Shown: positions 55,043 to 64,000, counted from the stretch's first letter. The stretch is 64,000 bases of DNA from CAVWDI01 sp963753725 (GCA_963753725.1 CAVWDI010000029.1:310001-374000); one strand, 5' to 3'. Notes: a model not told the origin generated them from the letters alone. A program made the numbers and translations.

Positions 55043-56785
55043 TTATCGGCCTCGATTGCTGAGCCACTCAAGCAGACGGGCAGCATCCCATGTGTTGATC
55101 ACACTTCCGGCTTGAACCCAGCCGCGGCGGGCTGTAGCGATGCCGAAATGCAGCAAATCCATGTCACCAGCGCTGTGGGCATCGGTATTGATGCTGAGGG
55201 GTATTCCCATTTCCACTGCCCGCCTGGCATACACATCGTTCAAGTCAAGTCGAGATGGATGTGCGTTAATCTCCAGGGCTGTGCCATGCTCAACGGCTGC
55301 AGCCAGTACGGCATCCATATCCAGGTCCGCACCTTCCCGGTCGGGGATTATCCGACCAGTCGGATGAGCGATCACATCAACATGGGGATTCTTTATGGCA
55401 TTCAACAACCGCTGCGTAACCTTATCTCTCTCCTGGCGTAAACTGGTGTGTAATGAGGCGATCACAATATCCAGTTCAGCTAATACATCATCCGGGTAAT
55501 CCAGGATACCATCCGCGCGGATTTCGATCTCACTGCCCTGCAGGAGTAAAATCGCCTCTCCCAGCTCTTCCTGCACTGAGTCAATCTGTTTACGCTGTTC
55601 TCTGAGTTCCTCTACCGAAAGACCGCCCGCGATCCCCAGGCTTTGTGAGTGGTCAGTGATCGCCAGTAATTTGTAACCGCGTGCCATTGCCGTCTCGGCC
55701 ATCTCTTTAACGGACAAAGATCCGTCGCTCCAGGTTGTGTGACAGTGCAGTTCGAAGCGGATATCCTCAACAGTGATCAAATCCGGTAGCTCCCCAGCCA
55801 TGGCTGCTTGAACTTCGCCGCGATCCTCTCGCAGTTCAGGCGGTATCCATGGCAAACCCAGCTTACTGTAGACTTCCTGTTCGGTCCCACATAGAATTTC
55901 GCCCCCGTCATCTTGCTGAAAGGCTTGATCCGAAAGGGAAAGCCCTTGTTTTAAGGCTAATTCACGTAAACGGACATTATGGTCCTTCGAACCAGTGGCA
56001 TACTGCAGCGCAGTCCCGAAACGTTCAGGTGGGTGCACCCATAACTGGGCGCGAATACCACTGCTGAATTCCACGCTGGATTTTGTCTCCCCTTTTCCCA
56101 ACACCTCTATCACATCCGCATGTCCGCAAAAGGCTTCCATCACCTGGCTCGAATCTGCCGCGGCAGCTAACAGGTCCAGGTCACCCACCGTTTCGCGCAT
56201 ACGGCGCAGGCTGCCTCCCACATCTACCGCCTGCACGCCGTCAACCTTGCCGAGATAAGACATCAGGGAATGCGCAAAGGGCCACGCTGTCCCCAGCGGT
56301 ATCCTGTCACTGCGGCGCGCCAGCGCTTCGATCCCTGTAATTATCTTAGCCTCCGATTTTTCGCCCATCCCAGGCAGTTGGCTCAATTCTCCCGCTCGGG
56401 CCGCGGCTTCCAGTTCTTGAACGTTTGTTATCCCCGCTTCGCGCCAGAACAGCGATGCCTTCTTCGGTCCAACGTCCGTGATATTAAGAATATCAATTAA
56501 TGTGGGCGGCACTTCACTCTCCAGCTTTTCAAGGAATTCCAGTTTCCCCGTTGAAAGCAGCTCATCTATCTTTTCGGCAATCGCTTTACCAACGCCGGGG
56601 ATATCCGTCAGGTCCCCTTCCCGCCAGATAGAATTTACATCCGTCCCCAGATTAATAAGGCTGTCAGCAGCCTTACGATAAGCCAGGGTCTTATAGATCA
56701 CTTCTCCTTTGATCTGCATCAAATTGGCGATTTTTTCAAAAATATCAGCCAGCTGCTGGTTGGTGTACCGGCGTACCTTTCCCAT
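55043..56785 (-). CDS. polX: Bacterial family X DNA polymerase with PHP domain
   Basis: A 580-residue PolX. Helix-hairpin-helix regions come first (LTDIPGVGKAIAEKI, LNITDVGPKKASLF), then the nucleotidyltransferase core (VDVGGSLRRMRETVGDLDLLAAA). There is a C-terminal PHP domain with metal-binding FELHCHTTWSDGS, AITDHSQ, LQGSEIEIRADG and the late NTDAHS. PHP-PolX enzymes fill short gaps and carry 3'-5' exonuclease activity in base-excision repair. GGAGG precedes the ATG. Same strand as prmA, 32 bases upstream, so probably co-transcribed. Confidence 0.94.
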   Translation of the reverse strand: MGKVRRYTNQQLADIFEKIANLMQIKGEVIYKTLAYRKAADSLINLGTDVNSIWREGDLTDIPGVGKAIAEKIDELLSTGKLEFLEKLESEVPPTLIDILNITDVGPKKASLFWREAGITNVQELEAAARAGELSQLPGMGEKSEAKIITGIEALARRSDRIPLGTAWPFAHSLMSYLGKVDGVQAVDVGGSLRRMRETVGDLDLLAAAADSSQVMEAFCGHADVIEVLGKGETKSSVEFSSGIRAQLWVHPPERFGTALQYATGSKDHNVRLRELALKQGLSLSDQAFQQDDGGEILCGTEQEVYSKLGLPWIPPELREDRGEVQAAMAGELPDLITVEDIRFELHCHTTWSDGSLSVKEMAETAMARGYKLLAITDHSQSLGIAGGLSVEELREQRKQIDSVQEELGEAILLLQGSEIEIRADGILDYPDDVLAELDIVIASLHTSLRQERDKVTQRLLNAIKNPHVDVIAHPTGRIIPDREGADLDMDAVLAAAVEHGTALEINAHPSRLDLNDVYARRAVEMGIPLSINTDAHSAGDMDLLHFGIATARRGWVQAGSVINTWDAARLLEWLSNRGR

Positions 56786-56817
56786 TAAATTGTTCCTCCG
56801 GTGCGATTTTGCTGCGA

Positions 56818-57804
56818 TTATTTAGTCAGGCAAACTGCGATCCAATCTCCCGTTTGCTTTTTTATGTGGATGATCATCCCGTTCCGGGCTGCCGCCCATT
56901 CGATTTCTTCAAACTGCTCGCTTATAATCCCGGATAATATCAGATAGCCGTCCTGCTCGACTAAATCTTTTAATCCTTGATCCAATAATTCAATCAGCAC
57001 AGGCGCCAGGATATTTGCGACCACCAGGCTCCCCATTTTAATCTCAAAAACACCTGCTCTTATATCTTCCAACGATCCCAAGCGGACCTCAATATTTTTT
57101 TCGACGTCATTGATCAGGGCGTTTTCTTTTGCCGTACGTACTGCTATTGGGTCAATATCCACGCACAGGGCACGCCTCGCCCCCATTTTTAATGCCCCGA
57201 TTGACAGGATGCCGGAACCGCCCCCGATATCGATTACGGAAATTTCTTTTCTGCGATGCAAATTATTTACGTCATCTTTTCCGGATGCGCTTTCACCAGA
57301 CGCGGGTTCTAACCAGGAACCAATCAACGCTTCGATAAGTTCGAGGCACAACTGGGTGGATGGGTGCGTTCCGGTGCCGAATGCCATGCCCGGGTCTATC
57401 TTTATCTGCAGCCGGTCACTCTCAACCGGATCCAACCAGGCTGGTGAGATCATCAGGCTGCGCCCAATGGGTATAGGCTTGTAATGCTGTTTCCATGCAT
57501 CTGCCCAATCCTCTTGATTGACCTCTCGCGTATATAGTTCTGGCAGTGCTTGAATTCGTCCCAGATACCACAGGCTCTCTTCCAGTTGGGCACGTTTATG
57601 CTCTAATTGATCATCAACAAGCAGATAACAGGCAACCTTCACCAACGACTGAGCAGCAATGTCGTCCGTAAATGGGACGCCTTCCTCAATTAAACTCTCC
57701 ATGGCTACTCCGTTAGGACAAAAGCGTCCAAACACTTCAGCAACCGCTTCCGCCAGTTCCCCATTTAAGGTCATGGAAAACTCTAACCAGATTGAATCAG
57801 ACAT
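56818..57804 (-). CDS. prmA: Ribosomal protein L11 methyltransferase
   Basis: A 328-residue SAM-dependent methyltransferase that trimethylates ribosomal protein L11. The N-terminal ferredoxin-like L11-binding part is followed by DPGMAFGTGTHPSTQL, the SAM motif VIDIGGGSGILSIGALKMGA, and the catalytic VVANILAPVLIEL. An acidic insert of about 15 residues (ASGESASGKDDVN) sits just before the SAM motif. It follows dnaJ on the same strand, the order common in many bacteria, but a strong hairpin separates the two. Confidence 0.92.
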   Translation of the reverse strand: MSDSIWLEFSMTLNGELAEAVAEVFGRFCPNGVAMESLIEEGVPFTDDIAAQSLVKVACYLLVDDQLEHKRAQLEESLWYLGRIQALPELYTREVNQEDWADAWKQHYKPIPIGRSLMISPAWLDPVESDRLQIKIDPGMAFGTGTHPSTQLCLELIEALIGSWLEPASGESASGKDDVNNLHRRKEISVIDIGGGSGILSIGALKMGARRALCVDIDPIAVRTAKENALINDVEKNIEVRLGSLEDIRAGVFEIKMGSLVVANILAPVLIELLDQGLKDLVEQDGYLILSGIISEQFEEIEWAAARNGMIIHIKKQTGDWIAVCLTK

Positions 57805-57841
57805 GCCCTATACTTCTTTTCGTTGGTTTTGTTTTGCAAAA

Positions 57842-57903
57842 TGCCCGGCACACCTGGGGAGAGGAATTTTCAGGAATGCTGCTCTCTCCAATTGTGCCGG
57901 GCA
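57842..57903 (-). terminator. Long hairpin between dnaJ and prmA
   Basis: Perfect 11-base arms TGCCCGGCACA (57842-57852) and TGTGCCGGGCA (57893-57903) enclose a second pairing of GGGGAGAG with CTCTCTCC. On the minus strand it ends in TTTTGC. It may terminate most heat-shock transcripts before prmA, or attenuate them. Confidence 0.65.
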
Positions 57904-57926
57904 CTTGTCGCTTTTTAATAATTATC

Positions 57927-59054
57927 TCAGCTTCCGATAGCTTCTTTTAACCATTCCAGGAATCCACGTTCTTGTGGGCTCACTTCGCTGCCCAGGCTGG
58001 TCGCTAACTGTTCAAACAACTCACGCTGGTCACCCGTCAAGCGCGAGGGTACTTCTACATTGATCACAACCAGCTGATCACCGCGGCCGTTGCCGCGTAG
58101 TTTTGGTATCCCTTTGCCGCGCATGCGTAAGATTTTTCCTGGTTGTGTGCCAGTTGGTATTTTCAACATGGCAGGGCCATCCACGGTGGGAATTTCAACC
58201 TCTGCACCTAAAGTAGCCTGCGCTACATTCACATTCAAATCCATCAGAATGTCATTATCGTTGCGGCGGTAAAATTTGTGTGATTTTACTTTTATAGCGA
58301 TGTACAAATTTCCATTTGGCCCGCCATTTAATCCTGGTTGTCCTTCACCAGCCAGGCGTATCTGTGTGCCCGTATCCACTCCAGCAGGAACACTGACCAC
58401 TTTTTTGCGCGCGACTCGTTCCAAGCCTCTTCCCTGGCAGGTGCTGCATGGCGTCCCGATAGTTTCCCCTCTCCCATTACAGGTCGGACAGGTGGCTACC
58501 TGCACCATAGAACCCAGGATCGTCTGGCGCACTTTCCGCACCTCTCCCGTCCCTTCACAGGCTGCACAGCGTACCGGTGAGGTTCCCGGTTCGGCGCCGT
58601 TTCCCTGACATGTCGTGCAGATTTCATCCCGGTTGATTTCGATTTCTTTTTCAACCCCAAACACCGATTCTTCAAAAGTGAGGTCCAGGCGGTACTGTAA
58701 ATCCACCCCGCGCCGGGGTGCATTGCGAGAACGGCGAGAGCCCCTGCCGAATCCCCCGAAACCAAACAAGTCTCCGAAGATATCGGCAAAATCTGAAAAA
58801 TCTACCGTGAAATCGGGCATCCCGTTTGGACCGTGAACGCCCGCATGTCCATAACGATCATAAGCTGCGCGCCTTTGGTCATCGGAGAGTACCGCATAGG
58901 CTTCATTTATCTCCTTGAAGCGCTCTTCCGCGTCTGGAGAATCATTAACATCCGGGTGATACTGGCGCGCCAGGCGCCGGAAGGATGATTTGAGCTCTTC
59001 GGAGCCTGCGCTGCGTTCTACTCCTAGAACCTCGTAATAATCGCGCTTTTCCAT
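57927..59054 (-). CDS. dnaJ: Chaperone DnaJ
   Basis: A 375-residue type I DnaJ: J domain with YHPDVN (HPD motif), a G/F-rich linker (FGFGGFGRGSRRSR), four CxxCxGxG zinc modules (CTTCQGNG, CAACEGTG, CPTCNGRG, CSTCQGRG) and the C-terminal substrate-binding domain. It delivers clients to DnaK and stimulates its ATPase. Third of the hrcA-grpE-dnaK-dnaJ operon, 70 bases after dnaK. Confidence 0.96.
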   Translation of the reverse strand: MEKRDYYEVLGVERSAGSEELKSSFRRLARQYHPDVNDSPDAEERFKEINEAYAVLSDDQRRAAYDRYGHAGVHGPNGMPDFTVDFSDFADIFGDLFGFGGFGRGSRRSRNAPRRGVDLQYRLDLTFEESVFGVEKEIEINRDEICTTCQGNGAEPGTSPVRCAACEGTGEVRKVRQTILGSMVQVATCPTCNGRGETIGTPCSTCQGRGLERVARKKVVSVPAGVDTGTQIRLAGEGQPGLNGGPNGNLYIAIKVKSHKFYRRNDNDILMDLNVNVAQATLGAEVEIPTVDGPAMLKIPTGTQPGKILRMRGKGIPKLRGNGRGDQLVVINVEVPSRLTGDQRELFEQLATSLGSEVSPQERGFLEWLKEAIGS

Positions 59055-59124
59055 GGTTTATATCGCCTGCCGCTTTTTGTATGCGCCCGAGAAAAACCTA
59101 CAAAACTTCCGCCAGGTGCGATCC

Positions 59125-61041
59125 CTATGCCTCTTCAAATTCTCCATCAACAACATCTTCGTCGTCGGGAGTGTCACTCTCAGCTTCCGGCCCCTGTCCC
59201 ATATCCGGGTCCGAGCCGGGTTCACCGGGTTCTTGCTCTGTTTGCTGGTATGCTGCTGTACCGACTTCCTGGACGACCTCGTTCAGTTCATCCGTCGCCT
59301 TACGTAAAATCTCCACATCCCCGCTGTCAATCACTTCACGCACTTTGGCAACCTTATCTTCAACATTGGTCTTCACATCCGCTGGCACTTTGTCGCCCAG
59401 ATCTTTCAAGACTTTCTCAGCGCTGTAAGCCATGTTATCAGCATTATTGCGAGCCTCGATCAATTCCTTTTGCTTCAGGTCATCTTCAGCGTGCTGTTCA
59501 GCGTCTTTTCGCATCTTCTCGACTTCATCATCCGATAACCCGGAAGAGGCTGTGATTGTGATATGCTGGCTGCGGTTGGTGGCTTTGTCCAGCGCAGTAA
59601 CCTTCAAAATGCCGTTCGCGTCGATATCAAAAGTGACCTCCACTTGTGGGACACCGCGCGGCGCGGGTGGGATGCCGTCCAAAGTAAACCGTCCCAGGCT
59701 TTTGTTATCCCCTGCCATCGGGCGCTCCCCTTGAAGGACATTGATTTCAACCTGGTTTTGGTTGTCGGAAGCCGTGGAAAAGATCTGGCTCTTGCGGGTC
59801 GGGATGGTTGTATTGCGCTCGATCAGCGCCGTCGCAACACCGCCTAATGTTTCAATCGAAAGCGTCAGCGGGGTAACATCCAGCAGCAAGATATCTTTCA
59901 CCTCGCCGCCTAAAACGCCAGCCTGAATGGCTGCGCCCAGGGCTACTACCTCATCTGGATTGACGCCTTTGTGCGGATCTTTATTAAATAATGACCTGAC
60001 CGCTTCCTGAACTGCAGGCATACGCGTCATCCCGCCTACCAGAATAACTTCGTTTACTTCAGCTGGCTCAACTTCGGCATCCTTTAATGCTTGTTTCACT
60101 GGCCCAATAGAACGCTCGACCAGGTCATTGGTCAACTGTTCCAATTTTGAACGCGTGAGGGGCATCACCAGGTGCTTCGGACCGCTGGCATCCGCCGTAA
60201 TATACGGCAGGTTGATTTCGGTCTGCATCATGCTTGATAGTTCAATCTTGGCTTTTTCCGCGCCTTCTTTCAGACGCTGCAGGGCCTGGCGGTCTTCACG
60301 CAAATCGATCCCGTTTTCCCTCTTAAATTCCTCAGCCAGGTAATCGATTACCCGTTGGTCAAAATCATCGCCGCCGAGGAATGTATCGCCGCTGGTTGAA
60401 CGTACCTGGAACACACCGTCACCGACATCCAGAATAGAAATATCAAAGGTACCGCCGCCCAGGTCGTAGACTGCGATATTTTCGTCCGCTTTTTTATCCA
60501 TGCCGTACGCCAGGGATGAGGCAGTTGGTTCGTTGATTATTCTCAATACTTCCAGGCCGGCTATCTTTCCAGCATCTTTGGTGGCATTCCTTTGGGCGTC
60601 ATTGAAGTACGCTGGAACAGTTATTACAGCCTGGGTTACGTTCTCGCCTAAATAAGCTTCGGCGTCTGCTTTCATTTTGCCCAAAATCATTGCTGAAATC
60701 TCGGGCGGTGAATACTCTTTACCGCCCAGCACCACTCGTACATCGCCATTCGGCGCTTCTGTGACTTTATAGGGCACCCTGGAGAGCGTTTTTTGAACCT
60801 CCGCATCGTTGAACTTGCGCCCCATGAAACGCTTTATCGAAAACACAGTATTTTCGGGGTTAACAACTGCCTGGTTGCGAGCTACTCTTCCTATCAGGCG
60901 CTCCTGATTCTTGTTTACAGCAACTACCGAAGGGATCAGCCTTTCGCCTTCGGCAGAGGGGATGACGGTTGGTTCGCCGCCTTCCATGATTGCTACGACC
61001 GAGTTCGTAGTCCCCAGGTCAATACCGATTATCTTTGACAT
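59125..61041 (-). CDS. dnaK: Chaperone DnaK (Hsp70)
   Basis: A 638-residue Hsp70. The ATPase domain has IGIDLGTTNSVVA, the phosphate-2 loop VYDLGGGTFDISIL and ILVGGMTRMPAVQ. The linker is DILLLDVTPLTLSIETLGG, then comes the beta-sandwich substrate domain, a helical lid and an acidic C-terminal tail (EDVVDGEFEEA). It refolds proteins with DnaJ and GrpE. GGAGG precedes the ATG. Expression should follow the HrcA/CIRCE control of the operon. Confidence 0.97.
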   Translation of the reverse strand: MSKIIGIDLGTTNSVVAIMEGGEPTVIPSAEGERLIPSVVAVNKNQERLIGRVARNQAVVNPENTVFSIKRFMGRKFNDAEVQKTLSRVPYKVTEAPNGDVRVVLGGKEYSPPEISAMILGKMKADAEAYLGENVTQAVITVPAYFNDAQRNATKDAGKIAGLEVLRIINEPTASSLAYGMDKKADENIAVYDLGGGTFDISILDVGDGVFQVRSTSGDTFLGGDDFDQRVIDYLAEEFKRENGIDLREDRQALQRLKEGAEKAKIELSSMMQTEINLPYITADASGPKHLVMPLTRSKLEQLTNDLVERSIGPVKQALKDAEVEPAEVNEVILVGGMTRMPAVQEAVRSLFNKDPHKGVNPDEVVALGAAIQAGVLGGEVKDILLLDVTPLTLSIETLGGVATALIERNTTIPTRKSQIFSTASDNQNQVEINVLQGERPMAGDNKSLGRFTLDGIPPAPRGVPQVEVTFDIDANGILKVTALDKATNRSQHITITASSGLSDDEVEKMRKDAEQHAEDDLKQKELIEARNNADNMAYSAEKVLKDLGDKVPADVKTNVEDKVAKVREVIDSGDVEILRKATDELNEVVQEVGTAAYQQTEQEPGEPGSDPDMGQGPEAESDTPDDEDVVDGEFEEA

Positions 61042-61119
61042 TTATTTTCCTCCATCTGGTTAGGTTTTATCTTTAATTGCACTGCTTTTTTTAAATTCTT
61101 AATTAATGATTGCTGGCTT

Positions 61120-61728
61120 TCATCTAGCCACACGAACCAGCGCTGGTCTCAGCACCCGTTCGCCCATCATATAACCTCGCTTCACAACTTCAATAATTTC
61201 GTCACATTCAAATTCTTCATTCTCTTCTGAAGAGATCGCTTCATGCAGCGTGGGATCGAACATCTCGCCCTGGGCGTTCATCGGCGTAATGCCCTGGTTT
61301 TCAAGTATTGTAAGCAGCTTCCGAAAGACCAGTTCGATTCCGTTCGCCCATTCAGCGCCCTCACCACCCTGCGGGCGGTTCTTAAGCGCCAGGTCCAGGT
61401 CATCCACTACATCCAGATACTGCTTAACAACCGTTCCAGAAATGGTCTGGTACAGATCCGTCTGCTCGCGCTCTATACGTTTTTTGTAATTTGCAAAATC
61501 CGCCCGGGCGCGCTGCCATCCATCCAGGTATTCTTCCGCTTTGGCGCGCGTTTGTTCCAATTCCAGGGTGATTTCCTCCATATCCTCGAAATCCGTATCA
61601 ACGGAGGGTTGGTCCAAATTTTCATCCAACTCTCCAGCATTATTTTCAAATTCCCCGAGTTCTTGGACTGCATCAAGGTCAATCTGCTCGTCCTGCTGCT
61701 CTTCGGGCTTTTTATTTAGTATATCCAA
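61120..61728 (-). CDS. grpE: Nucleotide exchange factor GrpE
   Basis: A 202-residue GrpE with a long acidic N terminus (to about residue 55), a coiled-coil (LEQTRAKAEEYLDGWQRARADFANYKKR) and the C-terminal beta domain (PTLHEAIS, VVKRGYMMGERVLRPALVRVA). It releases ADP from DnaK. The start is TTG 61728 with AGGAGC upstream. Second gene of the operon, 61 bases after hrcA. Confidence 0.95.
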   Translation of the reverse strand: MDILNKKPEEQQDEQIDLDAVQELGEFENNAGELDENLDQPSVDTDFEDMEEITLELEQTRAKAEEYLDGWQRARADFANYKKRIEREQTDLYQTISGTVVKQYLDVVDDLDLALKNRPQGGEGAEWANGIELVFRKLLTILENQGITPMNAQGEMFDPTLHEAISSEENEEFECDEIIEVVKRGYMMGERVLRPALVRVAR

Positions 61729-61789
61729 GTGCTGCTCCTAGTTCAAAATTTGCTTTTAATGGCTTTATATTTCAAAATCCTTACTTCTA

Positions 61790-62824
61790 TCACTCGGCCC
61801 CCATTTCTTCAACCAGTCCGCTCAATAAACCAGCTACGAAACGTACGGTTGAAATCGTGCGCCCATAGGGCATCCGAATCGGTCCTAAAACACCCAGCGT
61901 ACCGGTAGCCATGCCTGGAGTCCCATACCGGGAGAGCACCATAGAAAAATCACGCAGTTCCTCCCATGTGCCTTCCCCGCCAATTACGACCTGGACGCCG
62001 CCCATGTCGCTCGAAAGGACCGTGCGGTTCAGCAGGTCTTCCAGCAGCGGTCGTTCCTCGAAAATGCGAAGGGCGTTTCGGGCCACATCCGCTTCTTCGA
62101 ATTCCGGCTCGGTCAGCACCTGTGTTAATCCATCTCGATAAACCTCCCCCGCCAATACACGACTTGCTTGCAGCATGTCTTCCAATACCAATTTCACAAT
62201 ATCCTGTTCAAGCGATTCGAGTTTGATGGAAAGCGCTGCGATTGTATCGATGTCCATGCCAGTCAACATCCCATTCAATGTCTGGGCGACTGTACTCAAT
62301 TTCTCTTGCGAGTAGGGCTCAGCTAACGTGAGCATTTGCTGTCTGACTTCGCCCCCCGATAAAACCAGAACCATCAGGACTTGCTGTCCGTGTGTGTTGA
62401 TCAATTCCAAATGCTTAAAAATTGCCCGTTCAGAATGGGGGGCAGTCACTAATGAAGCCGATTGTGATTGGTGCGCCAAAACAGAGGCAGCCAACCGCAT
62501 CCAGCGGTCTATATCCGTTCCTGCCTGGTAGAACTGGTGGACAATGGTGCGCTTGGTTTCCACCGGCAGCTCTGTGTGCCCCATCAACTGCCCTACAAAG
62601 TAACGATATCCTTCTTCTGTGGGAACGCGCCCTGCGGAAGTATGTGGTTGGCGCATGTAACCCAACTCAGTCAACGCCAGCATGTCATTACGTACGGTTG
62701 CCGGACTGACCTTCAATCCGTAAGTGTTTACTAACCTTCCAGATCCAACCGGTTGGGCTGAATCAATATAATCCCGGATAACTAAAGCCAGGATCATTTT
62801 TTGACGTTCGGATAGTTCGCTCAT
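61790..62824 (-). CDS. hrcA: Heat-inducible repressor HrcA
   Basis: A 344-residue HrcA: winged-helix head (ERQKMILALVIRDYIDSAQPVGS, VSPATVRNDMLALTELGYMRQPHTSAGRVPTEEGYRYFV), dimerisation helices and a GAF-like core (GVQVVIGGEGTWEELRDFSMVLSRYG). It represses its operon by binding CIRCE and needs chaperonin to stay active in known systems. ATG 62824 is preferred over TTG 62836. A CIRCE lies 17 bases upstream of the start. Confidence 0.95.
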   Translation of the reverse strand: MSELSERQKMILALVIRDYIDSAQPVGSGRLVNTYGLKVSPATVRNDMLALTELGYMRQPHTSAGRVPTEEGYRYFVGQLMGHTELPVETKRTIVHQFYQAGTDIDRWMRLAASVLAHQSQSASLVTAPHSERAIFKHLELINTHGQQVLMVLVLSGGEVRQQMLTLAEPYSQEKLSTVAQTLNGMLTGMDIDTIAALSIKLESLEQDIVKLVLEDMLQASRVLAGEVYRDGLTQVLTEPEFEEADVARNALRIFEERPLLEDLLNRTVLSSDMGGVQVVIGGEGTWEELRDFSMVLSRYGTPGMATGTLGVLGPIRMPYGRTISTVRFVAGLLSGLVEEMGAE

Positions 62825-62840
62825 AATTATTGTCAATTTT

Positions 62841-62867
62841 TTAGCACTCTCGTATTGAGAGTGCTAA
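62841..62867 (-). promoter_or_regulatory. CIRCE operator
   Basis: TTAGCACTC-N9-GAGTGCTAA, a perfect match to the CIRCE consensus, between the promoter and hrcA. HrcA bound here blocks transcription of the chaperone operon outside heat shock. Confidence 0.97.
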
Positions 62868-62880
62868 AATTACACATACG

Positions 62881-62909
62881 ATGATACCATGCAGAGTTTC
62901 GCAAGTCAA
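62881..62909 (-). promoter_or_regulatory. Heat-shock operon promoter
   Basis: On the minus strand TTGACT (62904-62909) and TATCAT (62881-62886) are separated by exactly 17 bases. The start site would fall next to the CIRCE, the classic HrcA arrangement. Confidence 0.75.
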
Positions 62910-62993
62910 GAAAACCCCCACCAGGAAAAATGATTCTAATACGAAGTTAACACCCTGGGCCGTTCTATCCGTCAAAATCCCAAGATCAACCCA

Positions 62994-63717
62994 TCAACCA
63001 TATTTCCGGAGCCCTTTTAATGCCAGACGCATATCTTTTGGATACGGGGCTTCAAACTTCTTCAAACTTTTATTTATGGGTTCAGTGAAGATAAGAGTTT
63101 TTGCATGCAGCCCAACCCGACTCAACAATGGGCGTTCTGAGCTCGCTTTTTTTCGGTAGGTATCTTTAAAGTCAGACAGGTATAAGGCTTTACCATCCCC
63201 ATAAAGCGCATCGGCGACGATCGGTATATCGGCCGCACTCAAATGTGCCCGAATCTGGTGCGTTCGACCGGTGAACGGTCTGGCCTCGACCAATGCACAG
63301 GTTTTAAATCGCTCCAGCACGCTCACCTGCAGTAACTGCAGACTTACCCCGCTGGTAATTAACCACCGTCCGATGCTTTCGATCCCCTCCAACAAGCAGG
63401 GGGTGATCGATAATTTTTTCATCCCACTGCGGACAACCAAGAATAAGGGCATGGTATATCTTTTCCACACGCCTTTCTGCAAACTGGTCGTTCAAAACAC
63501 GGTGGGCGGACGCTGACCTGGCAAATATCAGCACCCCGCTTGTTTGACGATCAAGCCGGTGCACAACCCACAGTTGTCCAAAATCTGCTTCCAAAATCCC
63601 CTTAAGGTAAGGCGCTTCGGGGTCAAAACCGTCTGGTATGACCGTAATTGGAGCTGGTTTATTTACAACCAGCAATTCATCATCAGAATATAAAACAGCT
63701 GCTTTTGGATTTACCAA
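62994..63717 (-). CDS. RluA-family pseudouridine synthase (one frameshift)
   Basis: An rRNA or tRNA pseudouridine synthase of the RluA/RsuA fold without an S4 domain. Frame one (63304-63717) has VVNKPAPITVIP and the catalytic Asp in VVHRLDRQTSGVLIFA. Frame two carries VEARPFTGRTHQIRAHLSAADIPIVAD to the end. Removing one base at 63334-63335 joins AVxLQVSVLERF and gives exactly 240 residues. The target uridine cannot be told. The start is a TTG with a weak site, 20 bases after the trmD stop, so co-transcription with trmD is likely. Confidence 0.88.
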
Positions 63718-63736
63718 ATTCTACTCAAATAGGAGT

Positions 63737-64000
63737 TCAAGGTTTCTCTTTTTTATCCAAACCTGACAGGAAATTTAGATCTTCTTCACTCAAACTTGCT
63801 TTATCCAACAAGTCCGGCCGCCTGCGCCATGTACGCAGCAGGGCCTGTTCTCTACGCCATTTATCGATACGGGCATGATCGCCAGAGGTTAATACTTCAG
63901 GCACACTCCAACCCCTGAATACCCCAGGACGAGTATAGTGCGGGTACTCAAGCAATCCGGACGCATGGGAATCATCACCAGCTGCCCCAGGATCGCCCAA
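63737..64000 (-). CDS. trmD: tRNA (guanine-N1)-methyltransferase TrmD, C-terminal part
   Basis: The last 87 codons of TrmD; the rest lies beyond the window. Signature text is LLEYPHYTRPGVFRGWSVPEVLTSGDHARIDKWRREQAL and RTWRRRPDLL. TrmD makes m1G37 in tRNAs, which prevents +1 frameshifting during translation. It ends in a short charged tail (SGLDKKEKP). Confidence 0.92.
   Translation of the reverse strand: MGDPGAAGDDSHASGLLEYPHYTRPGVFRGWSVPEVLTSGDHARIDKWRREQALLRTWRRRPDLLDKASLSEEDLNFLSGLDKKEKP

Noticed and set aside
1..64000. CRISPR array, tRNA, rRNA or replication origin
   Set aside because: I looked for regular short repeats with spacers, cloverleaf-like arms ending in CCA, and DnaA-box clusters, and saw none.

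Overview
The window looks like chromosomal DNA from a bacterium of the Chloroflexota, probably an Anaerolineae relative. This is inferred from mid-range GC, long Thr/Pro-rich linkers in secreted proteins, the hrcA-grpE-dnaK-dnaJ-prmA order, and families common in that class (membrane-anchored CAP/LysM protein, thrombospondin-type-3 plus PD40 proteins, DUF6504). No rRNA, tRNA or CRISPR array was seen, so the placement is tentative.

Layout. 1-870: 3' part of a DDE transposase. 898-11355: a plus-strand block of amino-acid-type enzymes: EamA transporter, shortened binding lipoprotein, threonine-dehydratase-like enzyme, ornithine-cyclodeaminase-like enzyme, class I/II aminotransferase, Fe-S protein, uroporphyrinogen-decarboxylase-like protein, enolase-superfamily enzyme and two overlapping opine dehydrogenase paralogues. 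I do not recognise it as a described pathway; it is the best candidate here for a new metabolic system. 11405-12700: arsR-arsM arsenic module with clear operators. 12708-15108: squalene-synthase-like enzyme and class II aldolase. 15275-19076: a Lys-tailed protein, a small membrane protein, and a large holin-like/phosphatase membrane fusion. 19379-20619: decayed toxin-antitoxin genes (AbiEii-like and Phd/VapC). 20834-25300: cyclophilin, MFS transporter, QueT, SHOCT protein, HAD phosphatase and a MarR regulator that probably controls the heterodimeric ABC exporter at 25368-28933. 29089-33612: MOSC protein, an unknown membrane protein, a broken cysteine synthase, and FabF with an N-terminal zinc ribbon. 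33776-36136: ArsR-type regulator and ABC-2 exporter sharing operator-like repeats. 36245-38751: DUF1684 protein and small envelope-stress-type membrane proteins. 38854-45355: a mosaic surface protein, AI-2E-family permease, metallo-hydrolase and MgtE. 45566-54963: GHMP kinase, rho with a long leader, a secreted lytic-transglycosylase-like protein, polA, DUF6504 and a CAP/LysM protein. 55043-64000: polX, prmA, the heat-shock operon with promoter and CIRCE, an RluA-type pseudouridine synthase and the end of trmD.

A window-wide oddity is that nine otherwise normal genes, including rho and polA, are interrupted by about 13 frameshifts. Every one is repaired by removing one base, and the repaired lengths then divide exactly into codons. 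Most lie in short homopolymers. Systematic base over-calling in the assembly is the simplest reading. Genuine decay is better supported in the toxin-antitoxin interval (internal deletions) and in the cysteine synthase (an in-frame TAG as well as a frameshift).
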